From contig CM059972.1 of the NCBI GenBank assembly GCA_030490835.1, positions 56,153,563 through 56,217,562 of the forward strand: a DNA stretch of 64,000 nucleotides, in the 5' to 3' direction. Below the pieces are notes generated by a model. The model was not told where the DNA came from. It did not search any database and saw nothing but the letters and a program-made list of their open reading frames with translations. Within the stretch, counting starts at the first letter, position 1. The number at the start of each line of letters is the position of its first letter. Positions 11,162 to 22,649 of this stretch are shown one piece after another. The translations under genes and the position numbers were made by a program. Origin of the DNA: Annona cherimola. Lineage: Eukaryota; Streptophyta; Magnoliopsida; Magnoliales; Annonaceae.

Positions 11162-12213
11162 ATAAATCCATATGTTTTTGGAACATACATGTGTTCCCTA
11201 TGTTTTAAAAGTCCCAAAATGGGCACCGACGATGTTTGGTTTTAAATGGATTTGTGTTGGTTTCAAATGGATTTACGTTTAGTTTTCAGAAGATACCGAA
11301 AAATATTTTAGGACGTGAATATGTCCGCCATATTAGTTTAAAAAGAGTTTGGTTTCTTATATGCGGGTTAAAAGAGGTTTATATGGAAAGAAATTTTTGG
11401 ACATGAGAATGTCCGCATAGATAAAAGATTCCTATGTACATGCATTGCTTTTGAATAACCCTGAGTTGGGTTATAAAGAAATTTAAATAGATGATATTTT
11501 GGGACATGTAAATGACATCATTGGGAAAAAGGTTATAAGAAAAATGTTTTAGGACATATAATTGTCCTCATTCCATATGAAAAATATTTTTGGACATAGA
11601 CATGTCCTCATGGTAGATGAAAAATATTTTGGGACGAACAATTGTCCCCATGAAAAACGGTTTAGATGCATAGACATCACCCTTGGAAATCCTCGAAATG
11701 GGGACATGCATAATGTTTTATGAGTGTATTATAAAGAAGATTTATATAAAAAGTTTATTCCTATTGGTAGTTGATCACTTGATAAGTGTCTTCTACTGAA
11801 TAGGCAAGGGATGCCTTTAAATGAAAAAAATGATGCTTGCTTACTGAGTTTATCACTCATGTTTTGTTTTCCCAACCTTAGACAGGTTTACGGCTTGAGG
11901 AAAGGAGCAAAGCTAAAAGGTATTGATATGTTGAAGAATGAATGGATGAATGTATTGCATATAATGATATGGGATTGATTATGTATGGTGTAAATAGATA
12001 AGTGATTATGTATAAAATTCTATGTAAATTTTTATTCATGAATATATATATATGCTACCTACAATACGAAAGTAAAGATACTTGTACGATAAAATTTATA
12101 ATGATATGGATGAGTCCACTATGAATGATGACAAGTTTATGCTTATATGATAAAAGGAAAAAAAAAAATTGGACAAGATCAAATTAAGAACCCGCCGCGT
12201 GATCAGGGCAACA
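11162..12213 (+). mobile_element. B-like LTR fragment resuming after the solo LTR
   Basis: This continues the LTR of 7,009-9,435. It holds diverged GGACAT-type dyads (about 11,400-11,650), TTGATCACTTGATAAGTG near 11,770, the TTACTGAG...CCCAACC module near 11,840-11,890, and the terminal TGATCAGGGCAACAATCCT near 12,201-12,219. It stops there and abuts a minus-strand LTR end at 12,226. The last LTR bases and any internal region are missing. Confidence 0.7.
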
Positions 12214-12225
12214 ATCCTCACTTCT

Positions 12226-13059
12226 GTGGCGCCCCAAACCGAGATGTCACTTCCTTACCTCAGGAATCTATCGATTGATAAATGTGAGTCAGGATTGTTG
12301 CCCTGATCACGCGGCGGGATTTTAATTGGAACTCGTCTAAATTTTTTTTTATTTCATCATTCATCAACATTTCGTTTATAACATAAGCAATGGTACACTT
12401 GTACATATCCATTTTATAACTTCTCAATATGTACTTATACGTTAGGGGTCCTCTTGACCCAATCATGGCATTTCCATTGCACACATACATCTATTCAATC
12501 ATTAGTTCACTTAGAACTCAGAACTTTACACAAGTTCATATACGTCAACAAACCTGAATACTTCCATTCATATCATTCCACTCACCATGGCTAATCCTTT
12601 TAGCCCACATGGTACTATCTCGTACATTTTTTCCATTTCTTAGGTCCTCGACCCCCTGAGTCTCCCAATACCTGTTTGAGGTTTGGAAAAAAAATGTGAG
12701 TGATAACTCAGTAAGCAAGCATTTTGCGGCAAGACTTTCCTTGAAAATCTTTTCTTAAAATATTTTTCTCATAAATCATTTTGGCCAGGGGACATTTTAT
12801 GTCCCAAAACATCATGACATAAACCATATTTGGCAATAAGCATTCTTATGTCCAAAACAAGATATTTTTCCACAAATATCATTTTGACATTGGACGTTCA
12901 TACGTCCTAAAACATTTTTCTACTTAAACTTTGTTGGAAACGGATGTTTATACATCCTAAAATATTTTTCCACATAAACCTTGTTGGAAACGGACGTGTA
13001 TATATCCTCAAACATTTTTCACATAAACACTTTGATAATGGACATTTTTATGTCCAAAA
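12226..13059 (-). mobile_element. Long-type family B LTR, first segment
   Basis: It starts TGTGGCGCCCC, with ACTTC from the PBS side just outside, and runs colinear with 566-1,400, including the palindrome array. At 13,059 it is interrupted by a copia-like element and continues at 18,080. Together the parts give about 4.7 kb, close to the + LTR at 2,393-7,008. Confidence 0.82.
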
Positions 13060-14359
13060 TGTTGGTCTCGAGTTTATGGCAAAACCCAAGAGGGGAGGGG
13101 TGAATTGGGTTCTTAAAAAATTCTTTGGTAAATTAAAATTTAACCCCTATAATTTCAATCCCCTTGATGAAACGTGATATGAGATAGAATGAGAGGGTGC
13201 AAATGGAATATAAAACGTAAACAATCAATCCACACAAAAGACAACAATATATAGTGGTTCGGGCAACCTTCCCTACTCTACTCTTCCAAGCACACACCTG
13301 TTGTGTCTTAGGTTCCACTATTGTATATTCAATACAATCTAGAGCACCCGCTCTCTTCTAGATTCTAGCTCTAGGGGGCATATACAACAATCACGTGTTG
13401 GTGAGACCAACTCCAACCAACCAAGTTTAATATGTTGGTGAGACAAACTCAAACCAAACAAGCAAAACCCGTTAGTAAGACAAACTCAAACCAACTCCCG
13501 TTTTGCTTCTTCTTGAATTCGGTCTCCAACACCGATTCAAGGCAAAAATACAAAATAAAATAAATAAAAGAGAAATTACACTTTACAACATGTATTCGAT
13601 AAGCTCCGGAAGCTCCTTGTCATGTGGAGCTGATAATCTTGGAAGCACACTTGGAAGTTGTAGCACTTGAAGCTTCAATAGTTGTTCAAATAACTTCAAC
13701 ACACTTGAATATTAGAAGATGAAAGTCCAACTTGTGTTTTCCTCTTTCTTTCCTCCTTTTCTCTTTTTTCACGTTCATACTTCAATGGTATATATAGAGG
13801 AAAAAAGGTTCTAGCCATTGAAGTTGAAGTTCACGTGCACCTAGAGCTCCAACGTTCGAATTTTCGACCGTTACGAGTTGAAGTCACAAGTGGAGTCGAC
13901 TTCGGATGAGTGGAGTCGACTTCAGATGGGTGGAGTCGACTTCAGATGTGACTTCATCTTGTTAAAACTTGTTGTCTAGAATTTTTCCTTCGAAGTTACA
14001 GGTGAAGTCCACTTGGGTCTGGGACTTCACCCAAGTCGCAAGTGAAGTCGACATGGGTTGAGACTTCACTTTGTTGTCTGTCCGAAGTCGCAGGCGAAGT
14101 TGACTTGGGTCTGGGACTTCACCCAAGTTGCAAGTGAAGTCGACTTGGGCTAAGACTTCACTTTGCTGAACTTGCAATTCATGAACTTGAACTCTTGAAA
14201 CTTAAATTATTTCACATTTTCATTTTCATACACATAATTAGAGACAAAATATTTGAGAACCCTTAGACAAATTTATTAGATCCTTTTTAATGATATTTCA
14301 ATTATTTGTTAATCATTAAAATCAAATTAATCATTCTTAAAGCAAGCATATGATCAACA
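13060..14359 (-). repeat. 3' LTR of the SIRE-like element
   Basis: It is 1,300 bp, begins TGTTGGTCTCGAG and ends TATGATCAACA on +. It is nearly identical to 16,777-18,074, with a few differences around 13,780-13,850. The GTCGACTT repeat cluster lies at 13,870-14,165. The polypurine tract of the internal region touches it at 14,360, which makes it the 3' LTR of the minus-strand element. Confidence 0.9.
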
Positions 14360-14373
14360 ATCTCCCCCTTTTT
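14360..14373 (-). other. Polypurine tract beside the 3' LTR
   Basis: The minus strand reads AAAAAGGGGGAGAT directly before TGTTGATC. This is the expected primer for second-strand synthesis and agrees with the minus orientation. Confidence 0.75.
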
Positions 14374-14551
14374 GATGATTGACAAAACTTAATTGGAATA
14401 TATTCCCTTCTCAAATGAATCACAGATATGTCTACATGAAGATCATGATTTTTATCAGTAAGCGCAAAAATAATATATATTCTTTTCATATAGATGGAAA
14501 TACTTCTCCCCCTAAGTTATATGCAATATTATTCTCTTTTCTTAAGATATT

Positions 14552-14760
14552 TTCATACTACACTCTCTCCCCCTTTTTATCAATCAACAAAAAAGGTAGC
14601 ACAAATGGGGCATATAAAATAGGTAGCACAAATAAAATAGGTTCATACTACACTCTCTCCCCCTTTTTGTCAATCAACAAAAAAGGTAGCACAAATGGGG
14701 CATATAAAATAGGTAGCACAAATAAAATAGGTTCATACTACACTCTCTCCCCCTTTTTTT
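14552..14760 (-). repeat. Tandem 90-bp repeat carrying extra polypurine tracts
   Basis: Copies start at 14,552, 14,642 and 14,732 (period 90; the third is partial). Each includes CTCTCTCCCCCTTTTT on +, which is a purine-rich tract on the minus strand, then AAAAAAGGTAGCACAAATGG. The element therefore has several PPT-like sites upstream of the real one. The + frame at 14,379-14,801 merely translates the repeat. Confidence 0.85.
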
Positions 14761-15171
14761 CATACAAATCATTCATTTTGAGTCAAGCATATGATCTATA
14801 ATATGACTATGGTACCACTTGTTTATTAATTTCTTTAGGAGAGCAACATACCTTTACTTACCTTTGATGAAAGTTATCATTACTATTTTGCTCAACTCCC
14901 CCTTTCTTTTGCAATTCATGCTTCTTCATTCTCTAGATGACTTTGTACTTGTTTGAAATAAAAACTTGCATCACAAATATGATATCTTCTTTCCTTTTGG
15001 TACCCTTGTTATGGGTCCATGAATGTTAGTATCATAATGCATAGGAACTCAAGAAGACTTGGTTCTACCTTAGATGTGTCTCTTTGGCATCCAAACCAAT
15101 TTAACTCCATTATAAACCATTTTTCTTGCCTTGCATTGATATATTTTGTGTCCAAACTTATTACAATAATG

Positions 15172-15708
15172 TCAAGTGATTCTAGCATAGGTTGAAGTAC
15201 CATGATAGCTCTTTGGTTGCCAAGTAGGTATATTTGTCCATGATTTATCAACAAGCTTCTTAAAATGTCCCCTCACATTTGATGTACTAGAAGCCTTAAT
15301 CCAAATAGGAGAGTTTGTTTTATTTAGTTTAACATTAATGTGCTTTACAAATCCAAGACCTCTCTTATCAACTTGAGTGGTCATTCTCAAAAATTTCTGT
15401 ACATTTTCTCCCGGGTTGGAGAACTTTGCCAATGAATCTTTCAAATTTTGGTTCTCCTTTCTCAATGCCTCTGTTTCATTCTTCAAGGCATTTATATCAT
15501 TTTGCAAGGATGCATTCTCCTCTGCTAATTTTTCATTTGCAATGGCAGTTGTATTGAATTGCCTTTTCTTTTGAACATATTTGATACCAAGGCTTTTGAA
15601 TTCATCAAATAATGAGTCATAAGTTTGTTGTAAATCATTCAACTCATTACATCTAAAACAAACATTAGAAGATGAATAAGAATTGGATAAGCTTACCTCG
15701 ATATCCAT
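15172..15708 (-). pseudogene. Coiled-coil C-terminal part of copia gag/pol (SIRE-like)
   Basis: This 178-residue frame is in register with the upstream gag frame, separated by one TAA (15,769-15,771) and 20 codons, so the two probably formed one protein. It has a short Cys motif (CFRCNEL), then a heptad-rich coiled coil at about residues 25-95 (LAEENASLQNDINAL and following), then a basic region. The stop at 15,172-15,174 falls where the first Cys of a zinc knuckle is expected: the same frame goes on as HYCNKFGHKIYQC, the rest of a C-x2-C-x4-H-x4-C knuckle. A short VWMPK segment follows, and then pol is missing. Copia elements of this lineage carry such a coiled-coil spacer; its exact role is unknown to me. 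Confidence 0.75.
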
Positions 15709-15768
15709 AGATGCATCCGATGTTGGCAGTTGGTTTTTTCTTGTATCATCATTTTCCTCTCCGAATTT

Positions 15769-16722
15769 TTAGCAAGTTTTCTTTTCATCTTCTATAATGG
15801 CCATGCAGCAAATTCTTGCCCAATTTACTGCATCTTCTCCTTCACTTGATGAAGTGCTAGAGCTTGAGGTAGTATATTCCTTTTTAAGCATTCTTCTAGC
15901 CTGTCTCTTTGAAAAACTTCTCTTATTTTGAATTTTCAAATCATCCGGTGTGGTACATTCTATTTGTATATGTCCAAGACCACCACATTTATAACATTTT
16001 GGAAATTCCTTTCTTCTATTCTTCATTTTCTTCTGTGAGCTAGAATATTCATATGACTTTTTACTTCTGCGAGATTCTTCTTTCTTATTTTTGATGAGCT
16101 CATGAGACATGAGTGAGCTAACCAAGTCATCTACTTTGAGCTTGTTTAAGTCCATTGCCTGCTCAATAGCTATGATCTTTTCATTCCACGAGTTTGGCAA
16201 TGCTCTAAGTATCTTCATAACCTGCTCACTTTTAGAAATTGGCTTTTCTAAGCCTTTAAGAGCGTTAGTGATTTTAGAAAATCTAGCATACATTTCTGAA
16301 ATAGATTCACCATCTAACATTTGAAATCTTTCAAAATCACCAACAAGGATATTCCTTTTAGTTCCTTTTACTTGGGAGGAACCCTCATAAATAGATACCA
16401 ATTTATCACATATCTCTTTAGCCGTTGTGCATGAAAAAACTCTATCAAATTCTGCTGCGGTCAATGCATAAAATAAGAAATTCATAACTTTGGTATTACT
16501 TTGGACGGACACAATTTCTTCTTTTGTCCAAGTGGACGCCTTGTCCCCCTTTGGTAATGTAATGCCATCTTGTATGGCTATCCAAAAATTCATATTTGTT
16601 GTCATAATGAGTTGTTTCATCTTCAACTTCCAATAAATAAAATTATTGTCATCAAATAGAGGTGGCCTTAAAAATGATTGGCCCTCGGCAAATGCAGGTA
16701 CAGAAGTTAAGTAGGTTGTCAT
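15769..16722 (-). CDS. gag: Copia-type gag polyprotein (UBN2/retrotran_gag-like) with CCHC zinc knuckle
   Basis: The 317-residue product has an N-terminal segment with FDDNNFIYWKLKM, typical of copia gag, a central helical UBN2-like domain at about residues 50-210 (CDKLVSIYEGSS, MYARFSKITNALKG), and a CCHC knuckle at about residues 240-253 (CYKCGGLGHIQIEC). Gag packages the element RNA into virus-like particles. The ATG at 16,722 is the first in frame and lies about 40 nt beyond the primer-binding site, so the start is well placed. The frame is open except for its closing TAA, which is probably a nonsense change because the same frame stays open beyond it. It is the best-preserved coding sequence in the window, but no pol follows. 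Confidence 0.85.
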   Translation of the reverse strand: MTTYLTSVPAFAEGQSFLRPPLFDDNNFIYWKLKMKQLIMTTNMNFWIAIQDGITLPKGDKASTWTKEEIVSVQSNTKVMNFLFYALTAAEFDRVFSCTTAKEICDKLVSIYEGSSQVKGTKRNILVGDFERFQMLDGESISEMYARFSKITNALKGLEKPISKSEQVMKILRALPNSWNEKIIAIEQAMDLNKLKVDDLVSSLMSHELIKNKKEESRRSKKSYEYSSSQKKMKNRRKEFPKCYKCGGLGHIQIECTTPDDLKIQNKRSFSKRQARRMLKKEYTTSSSSTSSSEGEDAVNWARICCMAIIEDEKKTC

Positions 16723-16762
16723 AGATATATAGAAGAGATCACCTCAAATAAGATAGAGGCCT

Positions 16763-16774
16763 GCTCTGATACTA
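16763..16774 (-). other. Primer-binding site of the SIRE-like element
   Basis: The minus strand reads TAGTATCAGAGC, one mismatch from the initiator tRNA-Met site. It starts two bases inside the 5' LTR end at 16,777. Confidence 0.8.
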
Positions 16775-16776
16775 CT

Positions 16777-18074
16777 TGTTGGTCCCGAGTTTATGGAAAA
16801 ATCCAAGAGGGGAGGGGTGAATTGGGTTCTTAAAAAATTCTTTGGTAAATTAAAACTTAACCCCTTATAATTTCAATCCCCTTGATGAAACGTGATATGA
16901 GATAGAATGAGAGGGTGCAAATGGAATATAAAATGTAAACAATCAATCCACACAAAAGACAACAATATATAGTGGTTCGGGCAACCTTCCCTACTCTACA
17001 CTTCCAAGCACACACCTGTTGTGTCTTAGGTTCCACTATTGTATATTCAATACAATCTAGAGCACCCGCTCTCTTCTAGATTCTAGCTCTAGGGGGCATA
17101 TACAACAATCACGTGTTGGTGAGACCAACTCCAACCAACCAAGTTTAATATGTTGGTGAGACAAACTCAAACCAAACAAGCAAAACCCGTTAGTAAGACA
17201 AACTCAAACCAACTCCCGTTTTGCTTCTTCTTGAATTCGGTCTCCAACACCGATTCAAGGCAAAAATACAAAATAAAATAAATAAAAGAGAAATTACACT
17301 TTACAACATGTATTCGATAAGCTCCGGAAGCTCCTTGTCATGTGGAGCTGATAATCTTGGAAGCACACTTGGAAGTTGTAGCACTTGAAGCTTCAATAGT
17401 TGTTCAAATAACTTCAACACACTTGAATATTAGAAGATGAAAGCCCAACTTGTGTTTTTCTCTTTCTTTCCTCCTCTCTTTTTTCACGTTCATACATCAA
17501 TGTTATATATAGAGGAAAAAAGGTTCTAGCTATCAGAGTGGAAGTTCACGTGCGCCTAGAGCTCCAACGTTCGAATTTTCGACCGTTACGAGTTGAAGTC
17601 GCAAGTGGAGTCGACTTCGGATGAGTGGAGTTGACTTCGGATAGGTGAAGTCGACTTGGGATGCGACTTCGTCTTGTTAAAACTTGTTGTCCAGAATTTT
17701 TCCTTCGAAGTTGCAGATGAAGTCCACTTGGGTCTGGGACTTCACCCAAGTCGCAAGTGAAGTCGACTTGGGTTGAGACTTCACTTTGCTGTCTGTCCGA
17801 AGTCGTAGGCGAAGTCGACTTGGGTCTAGGACTTCACTTAAGTCGCAAGTGAAGTTGACTTGGGCTGAGACTTCACTTTGCTGAACTTGCAATTCATGAT
17901 CTTGAACTCTTGAAACTTAAATTATTTCACATTTTCATTTTCATACACATCATTCGAGATAAAATATCTGAGAACACTTAGACAAATTTATTAGATCCTT
18001 TTTAATGATATTTCAATTATTTGTTAATCATCAAAATCAAATTAATCATTCTTAAAGAAAGCATATGATCAACA
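16777..18074 (-). repeat. 5' LTR of the SIRE-like element
   Basis: It is 1,298 bp, starts TGTTGGTCCCGAG and ends ATATGATCAACA on +. It lies beside the PBS, so it is the 5' LTR of the minus-strand element. Near identity with 13,060-14,359 argues for a relatively recent insertion. The GTCGACTT cluster is at 17,590-17,880. Confidence 0.9.
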
Positions 18075-18079
18075 CAAAA

Positions 18080-21000
18080 CACATTTTACGTAAGCCTTTT
18101 TGGCAATGGACACTCATATGTCCACAAACACTTTTATCTCTTAGACTCTTTTAGAAATGAACATTTTTATGTCCACATATGTTCCAACATAAATCACTTT
18201 GGGAAGTGGACATTCTCATTTCCAACTATTTTTCCCACATAAACCTTTTGGAAATGGACATTCTTATGTCCAAAATATTTTCTAACATAAACCCTTTTTC
18301 ATGATCCCCATCTTGGGGCCTGTTTATAGCAAACAAGTCATAAATCCTTTTCATGAAAACTTTTGCATAAAAACCATTTGTTTTTATTGTTAATATTTAC
18401 ACATTTTATGTAAAACACCCTATTTTTAGGGTCACTTATGCATTATGGCTCATAGAAATCCAATTTAGGATAACTTTTTATATAAATGCTGTTATATCCC
18501 AATCTTTGGGCTTTTAAAAAGAAAAACGTATGCAAAAAAATTTCTCCCCATCCAGTAGTGACACTTACCAAGTGATCATGCTACCTTTTGGAAGAGAATC
18601 CTTAACAGCACGCTAGCCAGGTGGCTGTTTATTTATCCTGCTCCCATCTTAGGGAGGGCGCCGCTGGCACTCCTGTCATCCCTTAGCGACTTGGCCTTAT
18701 GTAGAGTGGGCTCCGGTCATCCCAACCGTGCTCTACAACCTGTCTATTTCTTGTACTAGTGCACCGTACATTATTACGACGGACTATAGCCCGTTTGGTT
18801 TGAAGAACCACAGACCGCAGCCCATGTCTTTTTAAACTGGGATCACAGACCTCTGTCTGCATCCATGACACATAAAAATCTTAGACCGAAGTCTATATCT
18901 TTAAAAATTATTTTCAAAAACACATCACAGACAGCAGTCCGTGTCAACTTGTAAGCGAGCGCACCCACTTTAAACAAGTTGTTATTTGAAATCTAGTTTT
19001 AGGATGACCTTCCTTAAATTCCGTTAGAAACATTTTGAGTAAAATATTTTGATAAATATTTGAAATATTTGAGAAACAACACACCTTAAAACCTTTTTTA
19101 TGAAAACAACATAGGAGGTTGGTCATCCTTAAATCCCCTTCAATACATCCGCATAAATATTTTTCAAGATATTTTCAACAGAAATTTCCTTATCTAAAGG
19201 AAATCAAAACTTTTCGAATATCATTTCAAAACATATGAACTATGTCCAAATCATCATTTATTATTTAATTATCATGACCTAGCAAAATAAATCTTTTACA
19301 TAAATCAAATCTCCTTTTTCTTTTTCTTTCACAAACATAATTATTTATCATAAAACATCATAAAAGAAATTCGAAACTTGTTTAGGTTTGTTGCTTTGTG
19401 AAAAAGGGCATCATTTCCCTTTTCTTATATAAATACTTTTGAAATAGCATCATAAAGAACTTGCTTGCTTAAAAGAAAATTCTTAAAAACCATCGACATA
19501 AAACATGAAATCCTTTGAAAATATTATCGTGGAGAACTTGCTTACTCATAAGCAAATTTCTCAATCCATTAACATAAAGTCTTGCCAATCCATGGCAATA
19601 CTTGTGATAAATTCTTTATCTTAAAAATGTTGCTTGCTTCCCATGAAGAAAATCTTGAGGCTTTTCCTTCAAGCCATTCTTTTCCAAAACTTATAATTTT
19701 TCATTAAAGCCCTCATTTTCAAAACTTATGGCTTTTCATTAAAGTCGTCATGTTCAAAACTTGTCGCTTTTCATTAAAGCTATCATTTTTAAAACTTGTG
19801 TTTGCCCATTCGTTTAAACATAATCATAAACATTTCAATCACACATCATCATATAGAAAGAAAACATCATTTTAGAAAGTTTGCTTGCTTACCTGAGATC
19901 GCTATAATCCCTTTCCTTCCATTCTTTTCCTTGCCTTTGCCTAAATAAATGAAAATAACATTTCATTTATTTGCATCGTCTTCTAATAGTTATATTCCTT
20001 AGGTTTTTCAACCTACATAAGTTCAGCTAACTTAACCCGCTTGTCTTTCAAGTTGGGTATTCATACTTATCTCTTCATATACGTCCATTTCTCAATACAT
20101 AAATCATGTGTTTCTTAAAAATTTTCAACACAGAAACTTGTCTCTAATTCTAGAATGATTAAAACCCTTAATTACCACTGTAATTAGGGTATTTTTATGG
20201 AATTTAAATCCACGAATCATAAGTTTCCAAAACAGCAACTTTGGAACCCATTTTCCCTGTTTAACGTGTCTTTTGACACATAACCCTAAGCAGATTTATA
20301 AATCCAAATTTTCAGCAAATAATCCCACTTTTCTTAACCCAAATTTAGGGTATGAACATATATATCAATTTGAATCATTTCTATATAGGTTTCATATTTC
20401 TTTTTGATTTTTTTCTACAACTATCCACATATGCAGAAATCAAGCGTACTGAAATCTAAAAATCTTGAATTAATATCAAATCAATCATTTTTTATCTAAA
20501 ATTTCTATCATACCTTAATAAATACATTAATTAACCAAAATAAATATTTAAGCACGAAATATTTAATATTTATATTTATTTTGGTATTTTTACTCTGCTA
20601 GACAGCAGAATCCATTTTCAGACAGCCTGAATCACGTTAATTATGGAGTATATTTATACCCATCAAAACCAAGTTTTTATTTTAGTCTTGTGATCCTCAA
20701 TATGTCTTGTATATTATGTAAACTTTTCAACCCAAAATTACTTGTATAAAAATTATTAAATATCCTTTGGTGCAGCTGATCTTTCCACCCGTTCAACCCT
20801 TTTCAGGTTGATTTTCTCAGATTTTTAATTTGTAACTTTATTATCCTTTTAAGCTTAAAATTTGGTCATTCCTTGATAACCCCATATTGAGTCGTCCCAA
20901 ATATTTTCATACTACAATTCATCCATTTACTATTCCGTTCATATTTTAGTTTACAACATCATATAACTTCCAGATTTGAGGCATAAAATCAAGATTAACA

Positions 21001-21948
21001 TATACTTACTTGATAAATTGATAATCCCTCCATTGAGCACTTGAAATTCTCTTCTTTTTCTCTCCTAATTTCTGGGTTTGACGTGCCCTAGCTGCTGCCC
21101 TTGGAGAAAATTTCAATTTTTTTCTTATTTTCCTCTCTTCTCTCTCTCCTTCTCTCTTCTTCTCTCTCTTTCTCTCTCCTTCTCTCTCTCCTTCTCCCCT
21201 GCTGGAAACGGCAGCCATGCTCCCCCATTTCCTCCTTTTATTTGCTAGTTTTCTTGGTGCCCAAGTAACCCCATAGGCATTTTAGTAAATTCCATTTTCA
21301 CTTTCCACAATTGCCCTTCTTTACTTAGCTCTTAAGCAACTTGTTACTTGCTCTCCAAGAAACCAACTTCCCATGATAATTAGCCTAATTCATTCCATTC
21401 ATCTCATAGATTCATAATTTTATTCCATCGTTTGAAATTTCATCTCAATCCGACGTTTCTACGTCAAGTTATGACCACTTGAATTTATCTTTTGGATTTG
21501 GGATAAAATTAATTAATTATCACCCTAATTCCATCATGACTCCCTTAATCTAATCCATTCATAAGATTGGGCCCACCATCGTGAGCTTACCTTTCAAATT
21601 TCATCAAAATCCGCCTTGTAGGCGTCAAGTTATGAATTTTTTATCATTTTTCACCTTAATTCCATAATTACACTTTAATCTCCATAAATTAAATCATGAT
21701 TATTAACATAATTATTCATAACACCTTGTCACCCTTAAGTCCTCATTAAGCCCCTCGGATCATACAGACTCACTTTGGGCTCCGGCGATTAAATTTTTAA
21801 TCACCATTCCTAATTAAATCCTAATTGCAAAATATCATCAAATCATAAAATCATCCATAAATCATTCAAATTTTTTTTAAATCACATATAAATCATGTAT
21901 ATATGTTCAATGCATCCCATTGAGTCCTACATAGATTGGGGTTTCATA
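18080..21948 (-). mobile_element. Long-type family B LTR, second segment
   Basis: It resumes directly after the CAAAA duplication. It contains the rest of the palindrome array (to about 18,290), the GGCGCC module near 18,655-18,720, the ATCCTTAAA module, five copies of the 35-nt array (19,650-19,805), the exon-like cassette (19,880-19,945), a CT-rich stretch (21,120-21,200; GA-rich on the transcribed strand) and the LTR start (TTTCATA at 21,942-21,948, usually TTTCACA). The small frames here are on non-coding LTR sequence. Confidence 0.8.
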
Positions 21949-22013
21949 TGTTTACCAATGAATATGATCCCAAGGTAAGGGCTAGGATGTGACGCTCGGT
22001 TTGGGGCGCCACA
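21949..22013 (+). mobile_element. Remnant of element 1 5' LTR (last ~65 bp)
   Basis: Only GTTTACCAATGAATATGATC through GGTTTGGGGCGCCACA remains. The other ~3.9 kb of this LTR is missing, and its place is taken by the family B LTR ending at 21,948. No matching target duplication is visible at the junction, so this looks like a rearrangement. Without a complete 5' LTR element 1 has no promoter of its own. Confidence 0.8.
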
Positions 22014-22018
22014 AAGCT

Positions 22019-22030
22019 TGGTATCAGAGC
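22019..22030 (+). other. Primer-binding site of element 1
   Basis: TGGTATCAGAGC is an exact match to the plant initiator tRNA-Met primer site, five bases after the LTR end CGCCACA. Confidence 0.9.
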
Positions 22031-22239
22031 ATGGATTGGTAAATAGGCGTGGAAATTTTTTAAGTATGGAAAATTTGAAAGAATGTGATGAGATATGCAT
22101 GATTATGTATGGTTATATATGATTATGTGATGAATTAAATATGATTATATGATGCTTATGTATGTTTATAACATGATGAAATTCATGCCATACGATGATA
22201 AATTATGTTGCAATGCAATTTGATTGCTATGTTGTATAG

Positions 22240-22641
22240 ATGGCGGATAGAGGTAAGCGAATGATGAGTGCGGAGGAGTTGAAAAAGGAGGAGAGGAGAT
22301 AGCAAAGGGAAGAGAATATGCACAGGTGGTGGGAATCCCAGCACAACGCACCACAGTTTCTCGTAGTTTCCTCGAGTCAACATGAACAAGGTCTAGGAGA
22401 GCCCTCCAGTTACAAACCTAGGGCACGAGTTCTACCAGGAACATACCTCAGAATTCCTCAGTCTCCCCATGTTCCAACTGACAGAGTAGACCCACAGGAC
22501 CTTCAGGACTTTTGGAAAAAGACTCAGGCACCCACACCCCCTGACGCTGGCCCATGGTACAGGTTTATGGATGGTTGTGTTCAGTTTTGCTATGGAGCAC
22601 CCTTGGATCGACTCCATCAGCGAGAAATAAACATGGCCTAA
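22240..22641 (+). pseudogene. Extra ORF upstream of gag, element 1 copy (3' end deleted)
   Basis: The frame opens MADRGK at 22,240 and has one stop (TAG 22,300-22,302). It then stays open through HRWWESQ, EPSSYKPRARV, GPWYRF and LDRLHQRE up to 22,641. The element 2 copy (43,075-43,872) matches through MA and then goes on for ~115 residues with an acidic tail; here that part and the gag start are deleted. I do not recognise a named domain. The two copies share many residues across their substitutions, which suggests the frame once coded for protein. Confidence 0.6.
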
Positions 22642-22649
22642 AAGAGGAA

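Larger units (their letters stand above)
13060..18074 (-). mobile_element. Non-autonomous SIRE-like copia retrotransposon with TSD CAAAA
   Basis: Two nearly identical ~1.3-kb LTRs (13,060-14,359 and 16,777-18,074) flank 2.4 kb of internal sequence. CAAAA at 13,055-13,059 and 18,075-18,079 is the target duplication, and the host LTR sequence reads on across it. On the minus strand the order is 5' LTR, tRNA-Met PBS, gag, a coiled-coil gag extension, a decayed zinc knuckle, repeated polypurine tracts, 3' LTR. Protease, integrase, RT and RNase H are absent, so it would depend on another element. The coiled-coil after gag suggests the SIRE/Maximus lineage; that assignment is from recall of the family and not tested. 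Confidence 0.88.

Noticed and set aside
12226..21948. Complete solo LTR inserted into element 1
   Set aside because: Its ends have no matching 5-bp duplication (CACTTC on one side, TGTTTA on the other) and PBS-side bases remain at 12,221-12,225, so a rearrangement is more likely.
22019..22030. tRNA gene fragment
   Set aside because: TGGTATCAGAGC is only the primer-binding complement. There is no cloverleaf sequence around it.
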